Shown here piece after piece: positions 35,451 to 48,622 of a DNA stretch of 64,000 nt (position 1 is the stretch's first letter; every line of letters starts with the position of its first letter). Below the pieces are notes generated by a model. That model made no database searches and was not told where the DNA came from. It saw nothing but the letters and a program-made list of their open reading frames with translations. The stretch spans positions 7,874,001 to 7,938,000 of the forward strand of contig NC_044585.1 in NCBI RefSeq assembly GCF_901933205.1, read 5' to 3'. This DNA is from Camarhynchus parvulus (Eukaryota; Chordata; Aves; Passeriformes; Thraupidae). The position numbers and the translations under genes were made by a program.

Positions 35451-38400
35451 AATAACTTATTATTGCTCTTTATTTGATGGAGTGACTCATATAGCACATA
35501 GCTCCAGGAGCAGGTTTGGGGAAAGCTATAGCTGAAAACACAGCCAGCTGTAAAAAGCTGGCCATTTCCTACACAGCATCTACTTCAAAGAAAAAATAGA
35601 TGTCTTCTCTTTTATGTCCAAAAAGTCACTGCAGAAGCAGCTTTCTTTTGTTATCTCCCAATAAATGTGTCTCTGTAATAGTGGAATTTACTGCTGGGGG
35701 TGTGTGTTTCTCACCGCTGCTTCCCCTTACAAAGGAGCTAATCTATCTTGTGCTGGGAGAAGGCAAATGATGTCATGTTTCCTGTATTTCAGCCTCCTTT
35801 CCAGCTGCTGCAGAAAGGCAGGGCTCGAGGTAAACACTTCCCTTTGCCTGGGCAGGGTGGGTGCTCCAGGAGCAGAACCACAGGCAGGGCATTTCTGGCA
35901 CCTCCACGCCAGCCTGGCTTGGCTTTTCCTGCTGCTCCCCCCTCGATGGGCAGCCCAGGCATGAGGGATGGATGGGAGGCAGCATTCCCATCCCTGTGCC
36001 CTGCTCTGGTGGGGCTGGAGCTCTGCAAGTCAGGGCACCCTGCATTGGCACAGCCCCATGCCCAGAGTTTGCAGAGCACTGCCTGAACTGGTTCTCCTTC
36101 CAGCAGGAGAGCCCTTGACATTCATTAAGCCTAAATCCACTCTCACATTTTAATCAATGAGATGGAAAAACAACAAAACAGCAATGCATAAGCAAGTCTG
36201 ACTTCTTTTTTTATCTTATTTTTTTCCCCTTTCTATCAGCAGTCTTACAAACCCAGGATAACACCAGGCAATTATCAGCGATGCAGATTGGCTCATTATG
36301 CATGCAAAGGCCCGGCTGGTACCTGCCACATGCAATGACTCAATCCCCGTGCAGGTGCAGCAGGGCCAGGGGAGCAGCTCAGCCCATCAGTCACTGCCCT
36401 GTGTCCCCATTCCCTGTGCCCTCAGCCCTCCAGGGGCACAAGGAGGCTCCGTGCTGTGCTGGGTGACAGCAGATTCTGCAGGTTTGCCATTAACCCCACT
36501 CCAGAGCAGCGCTGAAGGAGGGGTGCCATCCAAAGCCTGGCTTTTCCCCACTGACAGCAGACCTTCCTCTTCCTCTTCCTCTTCCTGTTGGATTTACCAC
36601 CAACAGTGCTGGCCCTTCCCCAGGATTGCTGCCTGCAGCTCCACAGCTCTGCTGCCTGCAGTTTTCCACTCTGTATTTCTGCCCTTTGCCTGTGCACCAG
36701 CAGAATATGACTTTCTTCATATATTATACCTTGAGTGCAATACAAGAAAATAAAAATGAGTAACAGCTTGTTTCCCAGCCCTGGATGGAGCAAAAATTTT
36801 GATGAATGGGCAGACTACTTGCATGAAAAAGAGCATGAATAATTTGTAATGAATAATATTCAAGTGTTACCTTTTTTTTCCACTCATAAATTGCTTGCAA
36901 AATTTTCCCCCCTGAGCTGTTAGTCACCAGAGCAAATACAGGGCAGCTTGTTGGAAGCATTTGTTTTCTGCTGCTCTGAGCTGTGCTTAGATGTGCTGGT
37001 CACTCTGATGGATGGGGAAACTCATCCTGGCATGTTTCTTCAGGTGACACTTTGTGATTTCCAGAGCTTTGCATATATTTTTTGTCACAAGCAATGGCAG
37101 TTGCTGAAAAAGCTGTTTGTTTGCTACTGTTAGTAATTTATAAATTATTGCTTCCACAGGTCTTAACCAATATTGGAGTTTGACAGAGACCCGGGTTAAG
37201 AATGAATTATGTTATGAAAAATATATGTAGATATTTATGCTGCTAGGAGAGGCACAGTTCACCATTTCCCCCTATTTTTGCTGTTAAAAAATAACACCCC
37301 TATTTTTGTGGAGAATTTTTGTGGAGGTGGAGGGTGAGGAAGGGAGCAATGGGGCCTGGGTGAGGTATTCCTCACCTCTGGCATTCTTTATCCTGGTTTT
37401 ATTAATACAGCAAGCTGCCTCTTCTGACCTCATGGAACAGCTGGGAGTTCAATTTCACCCTTCCATCCCCTGCCTGTCCTCAGGTTTGGGCAGGGACACA
37501 TGGTGTCCCCCTGGGGTAAGCTCTGTCTCTTCTGTATTTTCACCTTTCCTCCCATCAGGCCAGCATGGGACAGGCTGTGGGGAGGTGGGAGAGGTGTCCC
37601 CACTCTGTCCCCCTGTCCCTGTGCATCCCTGCCCTGTGCTGGCAGCTCCACCCAGGCCAAGGACACAGGTCAGCCCTGACCAGTGGCTGGTTATTTCCAT
37701 GTGAGCTGCATCTCACCTGACGCTTTTCACTTTGAAATTGGGATGGTTCTGAAGAAAACCTGTGCACATCTGTGTAACCCTGCCCTGGCCTGGCTTCTCT
37801 GGGTGAGCTGAGGCCAGGAGAGGGTAAGGAATGTGCCAGGGGTGGCAGTGTCTGACCAAGCTTCCCTGCTCCTTGTTCTGGGCATCATGTGGACACTGCA
37901 GTCCAAGTTATTTTGGGATGTCTGCCCCACCTCTCCCATTTTCCAGTCCTTTTCCACCGACCTCTTCTAATCAGCTGAGATGCTTTACTGTTTTCTTTTT
38001 GCCTTGAACTCAAAGCAGTATGAAGGAATGACCTCTCCTCCATGCACATGATTGCATTTTAAACTTTAATAGCTTCCATACCCTTTTCTAGGAGGTGCTC
38101 TGCTCAGCTGGAGCTCTGTACATTGCACTCACATTCAGGGAGCAGCCAGGGGATGATGGCAAAGTAGGGTTTCTGCATCAGATCTCCTTCTGCATGATGG
38201 ACACTTCAAATTGAAGCTACATTTTCTCAGCTGAACATATGTGAGGTTGAGGTTTATCTGATATTTATTGACATTATGCAGCTGTAAAGAGATCTGGTTT
38301 GCTTATGAAAAAATTGGAGTGTAATGTAGTTAATGCTAATTAAGAGATATCTTAATAATGCAGAGTGATTTCTTAATAGATGCCAAGAGAATAGGCTTAA

Positions 38401-40020
38401 GGGGAGATAGGGAAACACACCCACAGACCTGCTTGTGCTCTGTCACAATCCCTCCTCTGAAGTGCAGAGGAATGTTTGATTTCTGGGTGTGTGTGTCTGG
38501 CAATGGAAACTCAAGCAGCTGAGATTACAACAGTTCTGTTTATCCTAAACTGGATCTGGGATTTTTTGGATATTCCAAGTTTAATGGCTGATTTCCAGGG
38601 AGATGGTTAGGATACACCAGGAATGACCTGGGAAGAGTGGTTTGCTGACATGGATCTCAGAAAGGGGAAGTTAGAGCCCAAATTGCTTCCTGGTTGTGAG
38701 AAAGGTGGTCAGCTCCTGGGTAGATAGCTCTGTTAGGAACTTTGATGTTATGAACTTTGATGGGACAGTAGCTGTTCAAAGTGAGGGGAAAGGATGTGTG
38801 AGAAGTCTGCAAAAATAAGAATAAGGGTTTTTAGCTTAGAGATGTTGTCTTTTTGTCTCTTGGTGGAGTTGTTTCTAATCAGAGGTAATTACATCTAGGA
38901 CAGGGATGAGCTGGAATCCAGCTTGCAGTGGATGAAACACTGGAGAGGGGATCTGGTGCCCACAAACCCCTCCAGACCAGCACTAAGAGGTAGCTGGCTT
39001 TGCTTCCAGCCCCAGCTGAGCTGTCACACCCCAGCCCTCCACAGCCCAGTGCTGCTTCTCCTTCTACAGCTGTTCCCTGATTACACCGAGCACTTCAGCC
39101 CCCTGGGTTTGCTTCTGATGTAAATCCAGCGTGCTGGGAGTGAGGATGTGAGCTCACCCCACCTTCCAGTGTGAGAGCCCAGCACAGGGTGAGCAGCAGC
39201 AAACGACTCTGTGACCTCTGCTTCCTGTGCCAGCAGAGCTTGCATTGTGCAGCCATGAATGCAGAATCCATTGCCACCCACCGGGAAATGCCCTGCTAGC
39301 GGCACTGACATCCTCAGCACGGAGCTGTGGGAAGAAAGGAGGTGCTGGTAGGAAATTTAAAGACACACAGCCCTGCAGGAGGAATGTGGGAGATGGATTC
39401 TGAGTGGGGATGGAGCAATATGCCTGTTTGGCTGGATTCTTTGCAGCTTTTTTTTTATAATGCAAGCATTCAGCACTACTGATGATTTTCAGCAGTACTG
39501 ATGATTTTCCATAATTTCAAACTACCTTTACTTCTTTTTTCCTCTGCAAACCAGAAAGCAGAAGAGCTGAGCTACCCCTTGAGAAGACATTTCCATCACA
39601 GGTGTTCTGCCATGTGATCCTGTATCTCTCATGGCTGGAGGAGCTCCAGTGTCACTGCAGGCCTGGGTGAGGATGACATTCCTCCAGCAAAGGCAAAGCC
39701 CCCGTTCAGTGTTTGCTGCAGAACAAGTAAATCCTCTCTGTTTGGAAGCATCCCTGTGTGCACTGAGACCTTGTCTTTGAGAGGTGATAATGTGAAAAAC
39801 ATCCTGCCACATTTTGCAGTGAAGATCTATTTGCATTTGTTATCTGGGAGCTGTCCATCATTTCTAATACTGTTACTTCTGGGTGACTCTTCTGTGCTTC
39901 TCTCTGGCACTGTGTGCCAGCTTTGTGCCAATAATCTTGGATGACAGTTATGGAGGTCTAAATTCACCCCTCATTTCTGTTACACACTGCCTGTGATTTA
40001 AAGCCACTTAAATATATATT
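35451..40020. other. Unique non-coding DNA, no gene seen
   Basis: About 4.6 kb with no recognised gene. Small features are a (TTCCTC)n tract at 36563-36587, a 19-bp direct duplication at 39471-39508 (CAGCACTACTGATGATTTT) and a 23-bp unit, GCCTGTGATTTAAAGCCACTT plus AA, starting at 39989 and repeated at 40021. Confidence 0.58.
39471..39508. repeat. Two-copy 19-bp direct duplication
   Basis: CAGCACTACTGATGATTTT and CAGCAGTACTGATGATTTT are adjacent and differ by one base, so the duplication is recent or constrained. Confidence 0.8.
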
Positions 40021-40080
40021 GCCTGTGATATAAAGTCACTTAATTGTCTTGTTCCTCATCTGTAACATAATACTGCATTT
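40021..40080 (+). mobile_element. Probable MIR fragment, 3' half
   Basis: AAAGTCACTTAATTGTCTTG followed by TTCCTCATCTGTAACATAAT matches the MIR order AAGTCACTTAACCTCTCTG...TTTCCTCATCTGTAAAATGG. The first 23 bases are a copy of 39989-40011, so the start of the fragment appears duplicated. Confidence 0.55.
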
Positions 40081-40430
40081 TTCCTCCCTGTCATCTGCCT
40101 GCTCTCTGTGGATCACATTGTGGTCCAGGCAGGGCTTTCTTGGGTGCAGGAGTCTCAGCAGACTCTCTGGAACCAATAAAGTACTTTAGATGACTAACTT
40201 CTGGATTTGGAACATACTTCAGTTTCCTCCAGTTCACTGCTAACCAGACTGAGATCTTCATGAGATTTTCTGCAATATTTAAATCCCAACTTCTTGACTT
40301 CACTGATTTTGTGAGAATCTTGGCTCCTGGGTTCTCTGGATTATTTCTTTTTTTGTCTTTTAAAAGCACATCATTAGCACCAGTGCAAAAAAAAAAGATC
40401 CATCCCCAGATGGCTGGAATCTGCTAGGTC
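40081..40430. other. Unique non-coding DNA, no gene seen
   Basis: No gene or repeat recognised apart from an A-run at 40387-40396. Confidence 0.6.
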
Positions 40431-40472
40431 TTCAAATACAAAGAAATTTGGGAAAATTTCTTTGTATTTGAA
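40431..40472. repeat. Perfect 19-bp inverted repeat with 4-base loop
   Basis: The arm TTCAAATACAAAGAAATTT (40431-40449) is followed by GGGA and then by its exact reverse complement (40454-40472). There are no mismatches in 19 pairs, and the pairing stops abruptly at both ends. The loop is too short and the stem too perfect for a typical metazoan microRNA precursor. A recent templated inversion (fold-back replication error) or a tiny inverted-repeat element are the likelier origins. Confidence 0.95.
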
Positions 40473-43400
40473 AATTATTATGACTTTCCCCAGGCTCAAC
40501 TCATCAGTCTTGTGCATGGGGATGTTCTGCTGTGCAGAACCAGCATTGAAGCCAGGAGAGAAGCTGCTTTTTCTGTTCTAGCTTGGAGCAGAGAGTCCCT
40601 TGGGGCTGATACTGTCCACAAAAACTGAGTTTCAGCAGTTTCCTTTGGACAGCCTGCTGCTGTAGAATTTGTATCTCAATAAATATTTCTCTGTTGTTAC
40701 CTGCTGCTAAAATGCATATATTGGGTATTAAGGAATTCCATCTCGGAAAAGTGATATATACATATTTAATGGAAGTATTTTAGAGCCCATAAAAGTCAAA
40801 CCTTTCTGTTCAGGCATCCCTCTGTGTGCTCCAGAACTGTCACAGGAGTTAAAGCAAGTTATGTAGGCGTGATCTCCTGTATTAAAGGAGCTACATTCAT
40901 ATCTTCCATTCTCAGCCTCCATCTCCTCCTATTCAATTTACAGTCTAGACTCTTTAAAAATGCCTTGTTATTGCTTGGCTTTTTTTTTTGTGGGGAAAGG
41001 GCACTTGTGAGACAATGCTCTCAACTGGAGATTACACAGAGTTGTTGCATGTTGGTGCATGATAACAGGAGAGGTTCCAGCAAGCCCCAATATATAATAA
41101 CCTGCAAAGGCATAAATTGCATCTGATTAAACCTTTGATGGTGGGCTGTTAGGAATTCCCAGTGCAGCATGTCATGCTGCCTTTTACATCAGCCCTTACA
41201 AGAGCACTCCCAGACTTGTTGGCTCCAAGGGGTTAATTATACATTATGGATTAAAACAATGAAGGATGCTTGTTAATACTCAAATCACTGCATGGCAACC
41301 CTGGGCGACTCCCTCACCACTGCTGCCAATTTGCAACACTCACCTGGGGCAAGACAGGAAAAGATTGTCATTTCTCACCCCTTCCCCTCTCTTCCCCTCC
41401 TCCCTGCTGGTTTTTTTTCTCTCCATCTGCAACATCAATTTGATTTTCAAGGTAGGTGACAGGTGAAAAACCTACTTGATTATTGAAATTGTAAGGTCAA
41501 AAGCAATTGGATCCGTGTGCCATGGATGGCAATTTACAGCCAATGCTGGCCCAGTACACAGATGAGGGGCAGGTGAGGCAGGCAGGGGAGTGCTGATGGG
41601 AGTGATAGAGCAGGGGCTGATAAGGAGGGGCAGGGAGGGGCCCTGGTTCCTTTCCTGGGGGTGAGGTGCCTCATCCCTGGGTTTGCAGTCAAAGCCTTGG
41701 CTGGGGAAGCTGGGTGGTGTCCACTGAGGCACCAAGGAGCTGCTGATTGTTGTCCCCTCCATTTTTTCTCCTGACTCCAGAAGCTTGAGTGCCTTTTATC
41801 TGCCAGAAACCAGCACTAACACCAGAGAGGAAAGGTGAGATAATGTGTCTGTCTAAATGTTAGATACTAAGTGGAGATGTTATGCCACGAGGAGCACTTC
41901 TAGAACATCTGAGTTCTCTCTTGTTGCAGAAGACTTTAACAAGCTAGGTTAACATCCATAAACCTGGGATGAAGTTATTCTTTCAGCAGCTGCAGGCTTT
42001 GTATTTTTGTTCTTCTAAATGATAGCTGGAATAAAATGAAACTCTCTGTAAATTCTACTCTGAGGTTCCCCTCCTGCTCTGGGTAAAACCCACGCCACTG
42101 TATGATCACAAATCTGAATTTGTGTTGTTTGCCCTGTTAAGCTTTCCTACCTTCAGCCTGAAGGAACCAGCTGGTCTGAGTTAGTGAGGCTCTCTAAACA
42201 CCCCAACAGATTTTGTGCTGGGTGCATCTGGGATGCTCCAGGTGAAGCTGGAGTTAAGCAGTTGAGTGATGGAGAAAACCTTGGTAACAAATGTTGCATC
42301 CAAGGCTTTTCCTTTCCTCTCCCTTAGAGGGGTGTGAGATTTGTCTGGAACTCTCCTGCCTTGGTCCTGGGGAGCCCCTCTGCTGCTTGTGCTGATCCTG
42401 CTGGCTCTGGACAGCAGTGGTTTTCCTTATGCACTTTACAGAGTGGCTCTGTGTTGGTGTCTGTGTGGCTCCAGCAGAGTGAATCAAGTCTCAGTGTGTG
42501 TGAGGATCCCAGGGAATAGCTGGGAAACAAGAATTAATCTTCTGGAAGTCAAGCTAATTGAGCAGTGATGGTGTTTCTGTGTCCACATCCCCACACAGCC
42601 ACTAATCCCTGCCAAAACCCTGGCAGAGCCTGTCTTACAGCCTTTGGGCAGGCTGAAGGAATGTTTGATGGATTAAGGAAGGGGAAAAAAATAAACAAAC
42701 AAAAAAAAAACCCAGCTGGGGGGGTAGCATATAGTAAATAAGACTTTGACCTTATCTCAAGCGTTTCTGTGCACTGAATCTAGCCAAGGACTCTTGAATA
42801 AAACAAACCTGAAGTTTCTAGGTCAAGTAGGTTTTGAGATATGGCTCCAGGATAAATTGTTAGAGGAATATTTCAAAGGCTGCATTGCACCTCATTTTTC
42901 AGAGTCCCATATCTCACAAACACCTTGTCTGATCTGCCACAAACTTTGTCAATAAACTAAACCCTGACTACTGATTGTGTATGCAAAGTTGTGAGAAAAA
43001 AAACCCCTGCAGGAATCTTCACTCTTATCTTAAGCACCTCCCTTCCAGGATACACCTGCCCTTCCCCTAAATATTGGCAGAAATTTGGGGGTTAATTAAA
43101 AAATCTGTAAATTCCAAAGTGGTTAGTGCTGAATGGAAAGGCATAGAGCTTGCTGTTTCCAAGTTCTTAATTATGGAAACTTGGAAAAATAGGAAGTTTG
43201 ACGCTAAGTATTTTAAGTTTTTTATGTTGCGCATAAACTACGGGAAAGTAAAAGTAGAGCAAAGGAAAAAGCAAAGGGATTTGAGGCAGGAGCAATGAGT
43301 AAGTCTAGGACTTAGTGCTCAGTGTCATTCTCCATAACTGGTACAGATAATTATTATAATAAATGCTCTCTGGGCATTATGACTCTCTGGCAAATGTGTT

Positions 43401-46400
43401 CTTGGAAGAAGGGCTTAAAGAAATAAATAAGTCTGTGCTTCTATTTCAGAGGTGTGCATCAACACTTTTTTGTTTGGTTTTCCCCATCTGTACACTTGCA
43501 AAGACAAACCTTTTCCAGTGTCTACATTTGGATCCATGAGAGAGTTAATTAATAACTCTGGCACCACTATCCAGTAGCAATGGGGCAATGATCTTGTATT
43601 CCCAGTCATTTATTGTGTGATATTATAAGGATTCAAATTATTTAATCATTTAATAATAGACTAAAGGTTCTTTGGATGTCTATGCTTGTGATTATTATTT
43701 CTTCCTTCTAGTCTTCCTTTGGCTCCTAAGGAAATAGAGGGATCATAGATTTTATTTTTCTTTATAGCTAGATCCTGCCTGGAGCCCCTCAGTTTTTCAG
43801 GAATAAAAATTTCAATTAAGTATCAAAAAATTAACAATTTCTCAGATTGAGTTATTTAATCCACATTTTTCTGTGTATGACACTTGTAATAAATTTACAG
43901 AGAAATCTGAGGAAATATGCACTTCATTGAAACATGAAGGAGGAATTTGGGATGTTCTCTTTTAAGATCTCAGTAATCTGTTAATATGTTTCAAGTCAAC
44001 ATTTCTAAAGAAACAAAAGTAACTGAGTTGTAGAAGTGTTTTCATGTGCAATTATTTCAGCACTTGCATTAACTCTCAAATTGAAATCCTATCCATCCTC
44101 ATTATACAGATATAATCAATATCAGTAATTTAGAAGTTAGGGAATATCTTCATTAATGTCCTCTGTTAAGTGAGCTTTAAAAGTCATTGCATTATTATCC
44201 AACTATTATTTTGTCACAGTATGAGATTTAAAGGTAATTTTTCAGTGTGTTGCTATGCCTTGCTAACCCATACCAAGCTGATAAACACCTAAGAAATCAG
44301 TGAATAAACAAGCACCACTTTAAATGCTTTTTTTTATCAGACATTATTTTTTTCCAAGCTGCTGCCTAATAGCAGCACTTCTTAGAAGAGCTATCACTCC
44401 ACATTTATTTAAAATACTATTGCGCTGTAAAGAAAAAGTAAAAATGTGTGTTTCCTTTTCTCCCCCAGCTGAAGCTGCCGGGCTAACCCTGTCACTGCTG
44501 ATCTCAGTGGTGCTCCAGGTGTGGAGTGGGACACAAATACCAGTTACTGGAGATGCTGTGGAGCAGATCCAGGCTATAAAACCACATTGTGGGCAATGGC
44601 TGCTCAGAGCTGGGCTGAGATAAATGTGTGGGTGCTCACGGCTCTCTCTGTGCTGTTGAGGTCCAGCTGTTGGAGGACTAGAAGTGAAAATCATGGGGGT
44701 GGATTGCTGGTGATGGTTTTGAGCAGCACACTTTGGGGTTTGCTGCTGCCACCCAAAACCCCTTCTGGCTCCTGCTGGGCTGCAGCAGTCACAGAGTGGC
44801 CATGTGTGGGGATTGTGCTGGCAGGGTGCATCTGGAAACTGGTGTGGGAAACTGTCCTGCCCTGCTGGTGAGACCCAAGGAAACCCTGATGGAGTGAGTG
44901 TGTGGTTCTCAGGGAAAGCTCTGCATGAGTGGGACTCCAGTGACGGCCCCATCCATCACAAGTCACAGCTCTTATCTCTGCAGTGCATAAGAGATATGGT
45001 TTATGAAAAAGCTCTAGGTGATTATTTGTTTCTCTCCTCCTCTGCATGTGTGTCAGGAGTTGCTTGGAGCAAGCTGTGTGTTTGTTGGTGGCATGTGAAA
45101 CAGTATCTTCCAGGAAACTTCAGAAATATTTTATGAAGTGTAGTAATAAAAATAACCATGTGGTACAGCCCATGCAAAATAACACTTTTGGCTTGGAGCA
45201 GTGTGTGCAGTTTCTGTAGTGCACAATGCTTCCATGAGAAACACTTGCAGATGGATTTCATCTCCCTGGTATTTTAATATCCATTACTCAAGCCCAGAAA
45301 GCTTTCCTGGGGTGGGTGTAGGAGCAGCTCCCTGTGACAGGCCCTTCCAGCTCGGATCAGGGCTGGTTTGCCAGGGCTGGCCCTGCCAGGCTGCATCCAG
45401 CTCTGTGCTCCTGGCTCTGCTCCTGCAGATCCCCCAGCAGCCAGGCTGCTCCCATTAACTGGGGGCTGTGGGGCCCCTCCGCAGGGCTGGAGCTCTGGGG
45501 CCAGGGTGATCCTGATGGGATGTGCAGGGCTGTGGGAAAACTGCTCCAGGCAGGGTGGGAAAATCCTGCAAGAGAGGCTTTGCTTCCTGGGAGGATTCCA
45601 CCAGAGGGATGGCCTGGACCACCTTTGAAGAGGAAAAGATTAGAATAAACTCAAGATGTATCAGCTAATTAATGGAGCTCAGATATGGGGTTTGTTTTGC
45701 AGCTTGTGCTGCTGTGCCCCGTGAGGAGTTTGTGCATGCTGGATAAGGATCCTCCTGTGGCAGCAAGGACCAGCTCTTGCTGCTGGTCTTTTGAGGTCTA
45801 TGAGGTTTGACAGGATCTGAGCAAGGCTAGTATGCCCAAAGGACAAACTGGGCAGTTGTTCAGGGTTGGCATTTCTAGATCTGATGAGGGATTGCATGCA
45901 AATTGCCACTAATAAATACTAATTACTGGCAGAGAACATATTTTGCTTGATTCCTTTTTGGCAGCTTGTGCAACTGTGTTTTTATATACCTGCTACTTGA
46001 AAGGTTTGATTTTAAAAATAAGAATCCTCTGTAATTACAATGGCTTTATTAAAGGTTGCAGGGCTTATATGATCTCTGTAGTAAAACTTTATGAATTCTT
46101 CTATCTAGATAGTGATCTCCTGGCTCTTGCTCCAAAAGAGCAGTGCAGGGTTTGCTAACCACTCATGGATTTATTTGCCAGCCTGTCCCAGTTTGGATCC
46201 CATGACTTCTAGTAACTGGAGCTCATGAGGGCTGAATATTTTTGCCCAGGATGTCTGTGGGTGGAAGCCCAATTATCAGCTTGACTTAGTCTGGATGGTG
46301 ACAGTGGAGGTGACTTCCCTCTGTACAGCTCAGCTTCCCATGATTTGCCTCATGAGCAGCTAGGACATCAACTGAGTATGAGCCAAACTGCAGTGGAGAT

Positions 46401-48430
46401 TCCTCCTGGGCATGGCAAGGCAGCAAAATGCATCCCCAACATGAAAAAGAAGCAAGGACTTGCTGCTTGTGGTGCTGTGAGGAGCAGGAGGGGCACTGCA
46501 GGACCCTAAGCTCTAGTGGGTGCCAGGCTGCTGCTTCCAGCTCTGCTTTCATGATTGCTGTGGCAAACCCAAGCCATGGCTGTGCTGTAAGAGCTGGGAT
46601 GACCCAGCTGTCTCAGCTGGTCAGGCAAGATGCCCCACAGTCCAAGTCCTTTTGTGCCCAGACTCAAAAGGATGACGAGGTTTAGGTTCCCTTTTGGGGC
46701 ACAGTTGCTGTACATCATCACCTCAGCATTGTGGGTGGGCAGGAGGAAGGTTCAGCCCTCAGATAAGTTCTGCTCCCAGCCTTCCATCACAGCCCCTTCT
46801 AAAAAAAAACCCTGTGCCCCAAACTTGCTGTTTTTCTGTTTAACTGTGTGACCTGAGAGCGCCCCAGCTGTGCTGGCTTAACCAGGCTGATTTTTGTGGT
46901 CTGTTTGAGCAGTTATGTTTCCTTTTCATAACTCATCTGGAGGAACATCTGACTTTGTGAGGCTCTCTGTGGTGAGCTGGTCCTGGGCAGCTCTGCAGAC
47001 AGGTCACACGTTGTGTTTGGCAGGGCTGGCAGTGGTGAACATGCCAGCAGCAGCAATTCACAGCCTTGTGCCCATTTCCACTGCAGCTACAATCACTGGC
47101 TCTGGGACAAGTTCCCTGTCCTGACTCATAGCTGCTGAGTCATTTTTTAATTTTATCTCCTTTTGAAGGGAAATGGCACTTGGTCTCAGGTTTCTTATTA
47201 TTTTTTTTAATGTATGGCAAGGTTTAATAGCTTTTGGTTCACACTTTATTTTTGCTATTAACACTCTTCCAGTTTCAGGCTGGCTGCTGCAACAGCACAA
47301 TTGCATGTTGGACTCTGAGCTGGGGTAATTGTTGGAATAACTTTGGAGTGTTTATAGCAGTTCCTGTGTGTCTTTCCTCATCTCTGGCCTGTGATAGATC
47401 ATCTGGGAAGATTTTTAAAACCTACAAAATGCATCCATCCCAAGGGCGCATTCAAAACACTTTTTTCCTTCCCCACATCAGGAGCTTGTGTCTCCCTTAT
47501 GGGGTTCTGTGCTTGTTAATCACACCAATGTTTTGGATTTTTTTTTTGCATTTTAGCAACGCTGACACCTTGTACATATTTCCTCTTAAAAGAATTACCC
47601 AGCTCATGCATGTGATTTTCTACATGCTTTGATTTATGACAGTACTGAAGGTGAATGGATCTCTCTATTCCTAGTTGGGTGGGAGGAAGCAGTAAAGCCC
47701 TGCTCAGATGAGCCTTGCCTGGTGATTTGGGGCACTGTATTTCCACGATGCTGTGTTACTGCCAGAGGATACAGTGCTGGAGCTCAGCAAGTGAGTGGAA
47801 ACACTTTCTTGGTTCAATGAACCCTGCATCAGGCACATAAAGCTCAGCAGCTCCAGGAAGCCACCATGGAATTTACCTCTGTAGTTCAACACGGTGTATT
47901 TTTCAAATGGCAGCCGTTTTCTTCTTTTTGTTAGTGTTGGAGGCACGAGGCACTGAATTCTCACTCCCTTTGGGCTTGTAGCTGAGATAAGGTGTGTAGG
48001 TTTTACTGTTGCTCTCAGATAGTAGGTAAACTGCTCGAGATGCTTAAAATGGGAATATGCTAAGTATTCAGGAGTGAAGAGCCCTGAGCTCCAGGGAAAG
48101 TGCTTGGGAAGTGGAATAATTCAGCGAGTGGCAGAGCCAGAGGCTGAGCTGTGCCCCAGCTTTACCGCAGAGCCATCTGTGGGCAGGATGAGCAGAGCGG
48201 TGCAAACAGCAGATGGAGGGGAGCGCAGATGGCAGCAGCCAAGGTGAGGCCGTATGGGGGTGAGAGGACAGGCTGGCTCCTTCCCAAGGGACTTGGGCGC
48301 CTCCCAGACTACCCAAAGTTGTTAAAAGCCTGGCTTGGCTGCCAGCCTTGCTCCACAGAGCGGGTGCTGGAGGTGGGAGCAGGATCAGACCCTCCCTGCG
48401 GAGATCCCGGCTGGGCTCAGCACCTCCCCA
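40473..48430. other. Unique non-coding DNA, no gene seen
   Basis: About 8 kb with no recognised gene. 42686-42711 is A-rich. A 10-bp inverted repeat, TTTCCAAGTT / AACTTGGAAA, occupies 43156-43187. 43600-44330 is a long AT-rich repeat-poor stretch that could hold conserved non-coding sequence. From 48150 the base composition rises in GC and CpG toward the minisatellite. Frames at 44344-45047 on both strands have no splice support. Confidence 0.58.
43156..43187. repeat. 10-bp inverted repeat
   Basis: TTTCCAAGTT (43156-43165) and AACTTGGAAA (43178-43187) flank a 12-base spacer containing TTAATTA. Confidence 0.7.
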
Positions 48431-48622
48431 GCACCGGGGCTGGAATGGCTCGCAAGGACCGTTCCTGTGATGTGCACAGCAGCGGGGCTGGAATGGCTCG
48501 CAAGGACCGTTCCTGTGATGTGCACAGCAGCGGGGCTGGAATGGCTCGCAAGGACCGTTCCTGTGATGTGCACAGCACCGGGGCTGGAATGGCTCGCAAG
48601 GACCGTTCCTGTGATGTGCACA
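48431..48622. repeat. Four-copy minisatellite, 48-bp unit
   Basis: Units at 48431-48478, 48479-48526, 48527-48574 and 48575-48622 are almost identical. Copies 1 and 4 begin GCACCGGGG while copies 2 and 3 begin GCAGCGGGG. The unit equals 16 codons and has no stop in several frames on both strands, giving spurious 16-residue repeat peptides. The near identity points to recent expansion or ongoing homogenisation. It lies in a locally CpG-rich patch (48190-48650). Confidence 0.96.

Noticed and set aside
40431..40472. microRNA precursor interpretation of the hairpin
   Set aside because: The stem is perfectly paired and only 19 bp with a 4-base loop. Typical precursors have about 22-base arms, mismatches and a larger loop.
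43074..43298. 74-codon lysine-rich plus-strand frame
   Set aside because: It lies in AT-rich DNA, where lysine codons are expected. It has no acceptor or donor and is interrupted by an inverted repeat.
44344..44952. 202-codon minus-strand frame
   Set aside because: Plus-strand frames over the same DNA are also open. Composition is His/Ser/Pro-rich as in chance frames, with no domain or splice support.
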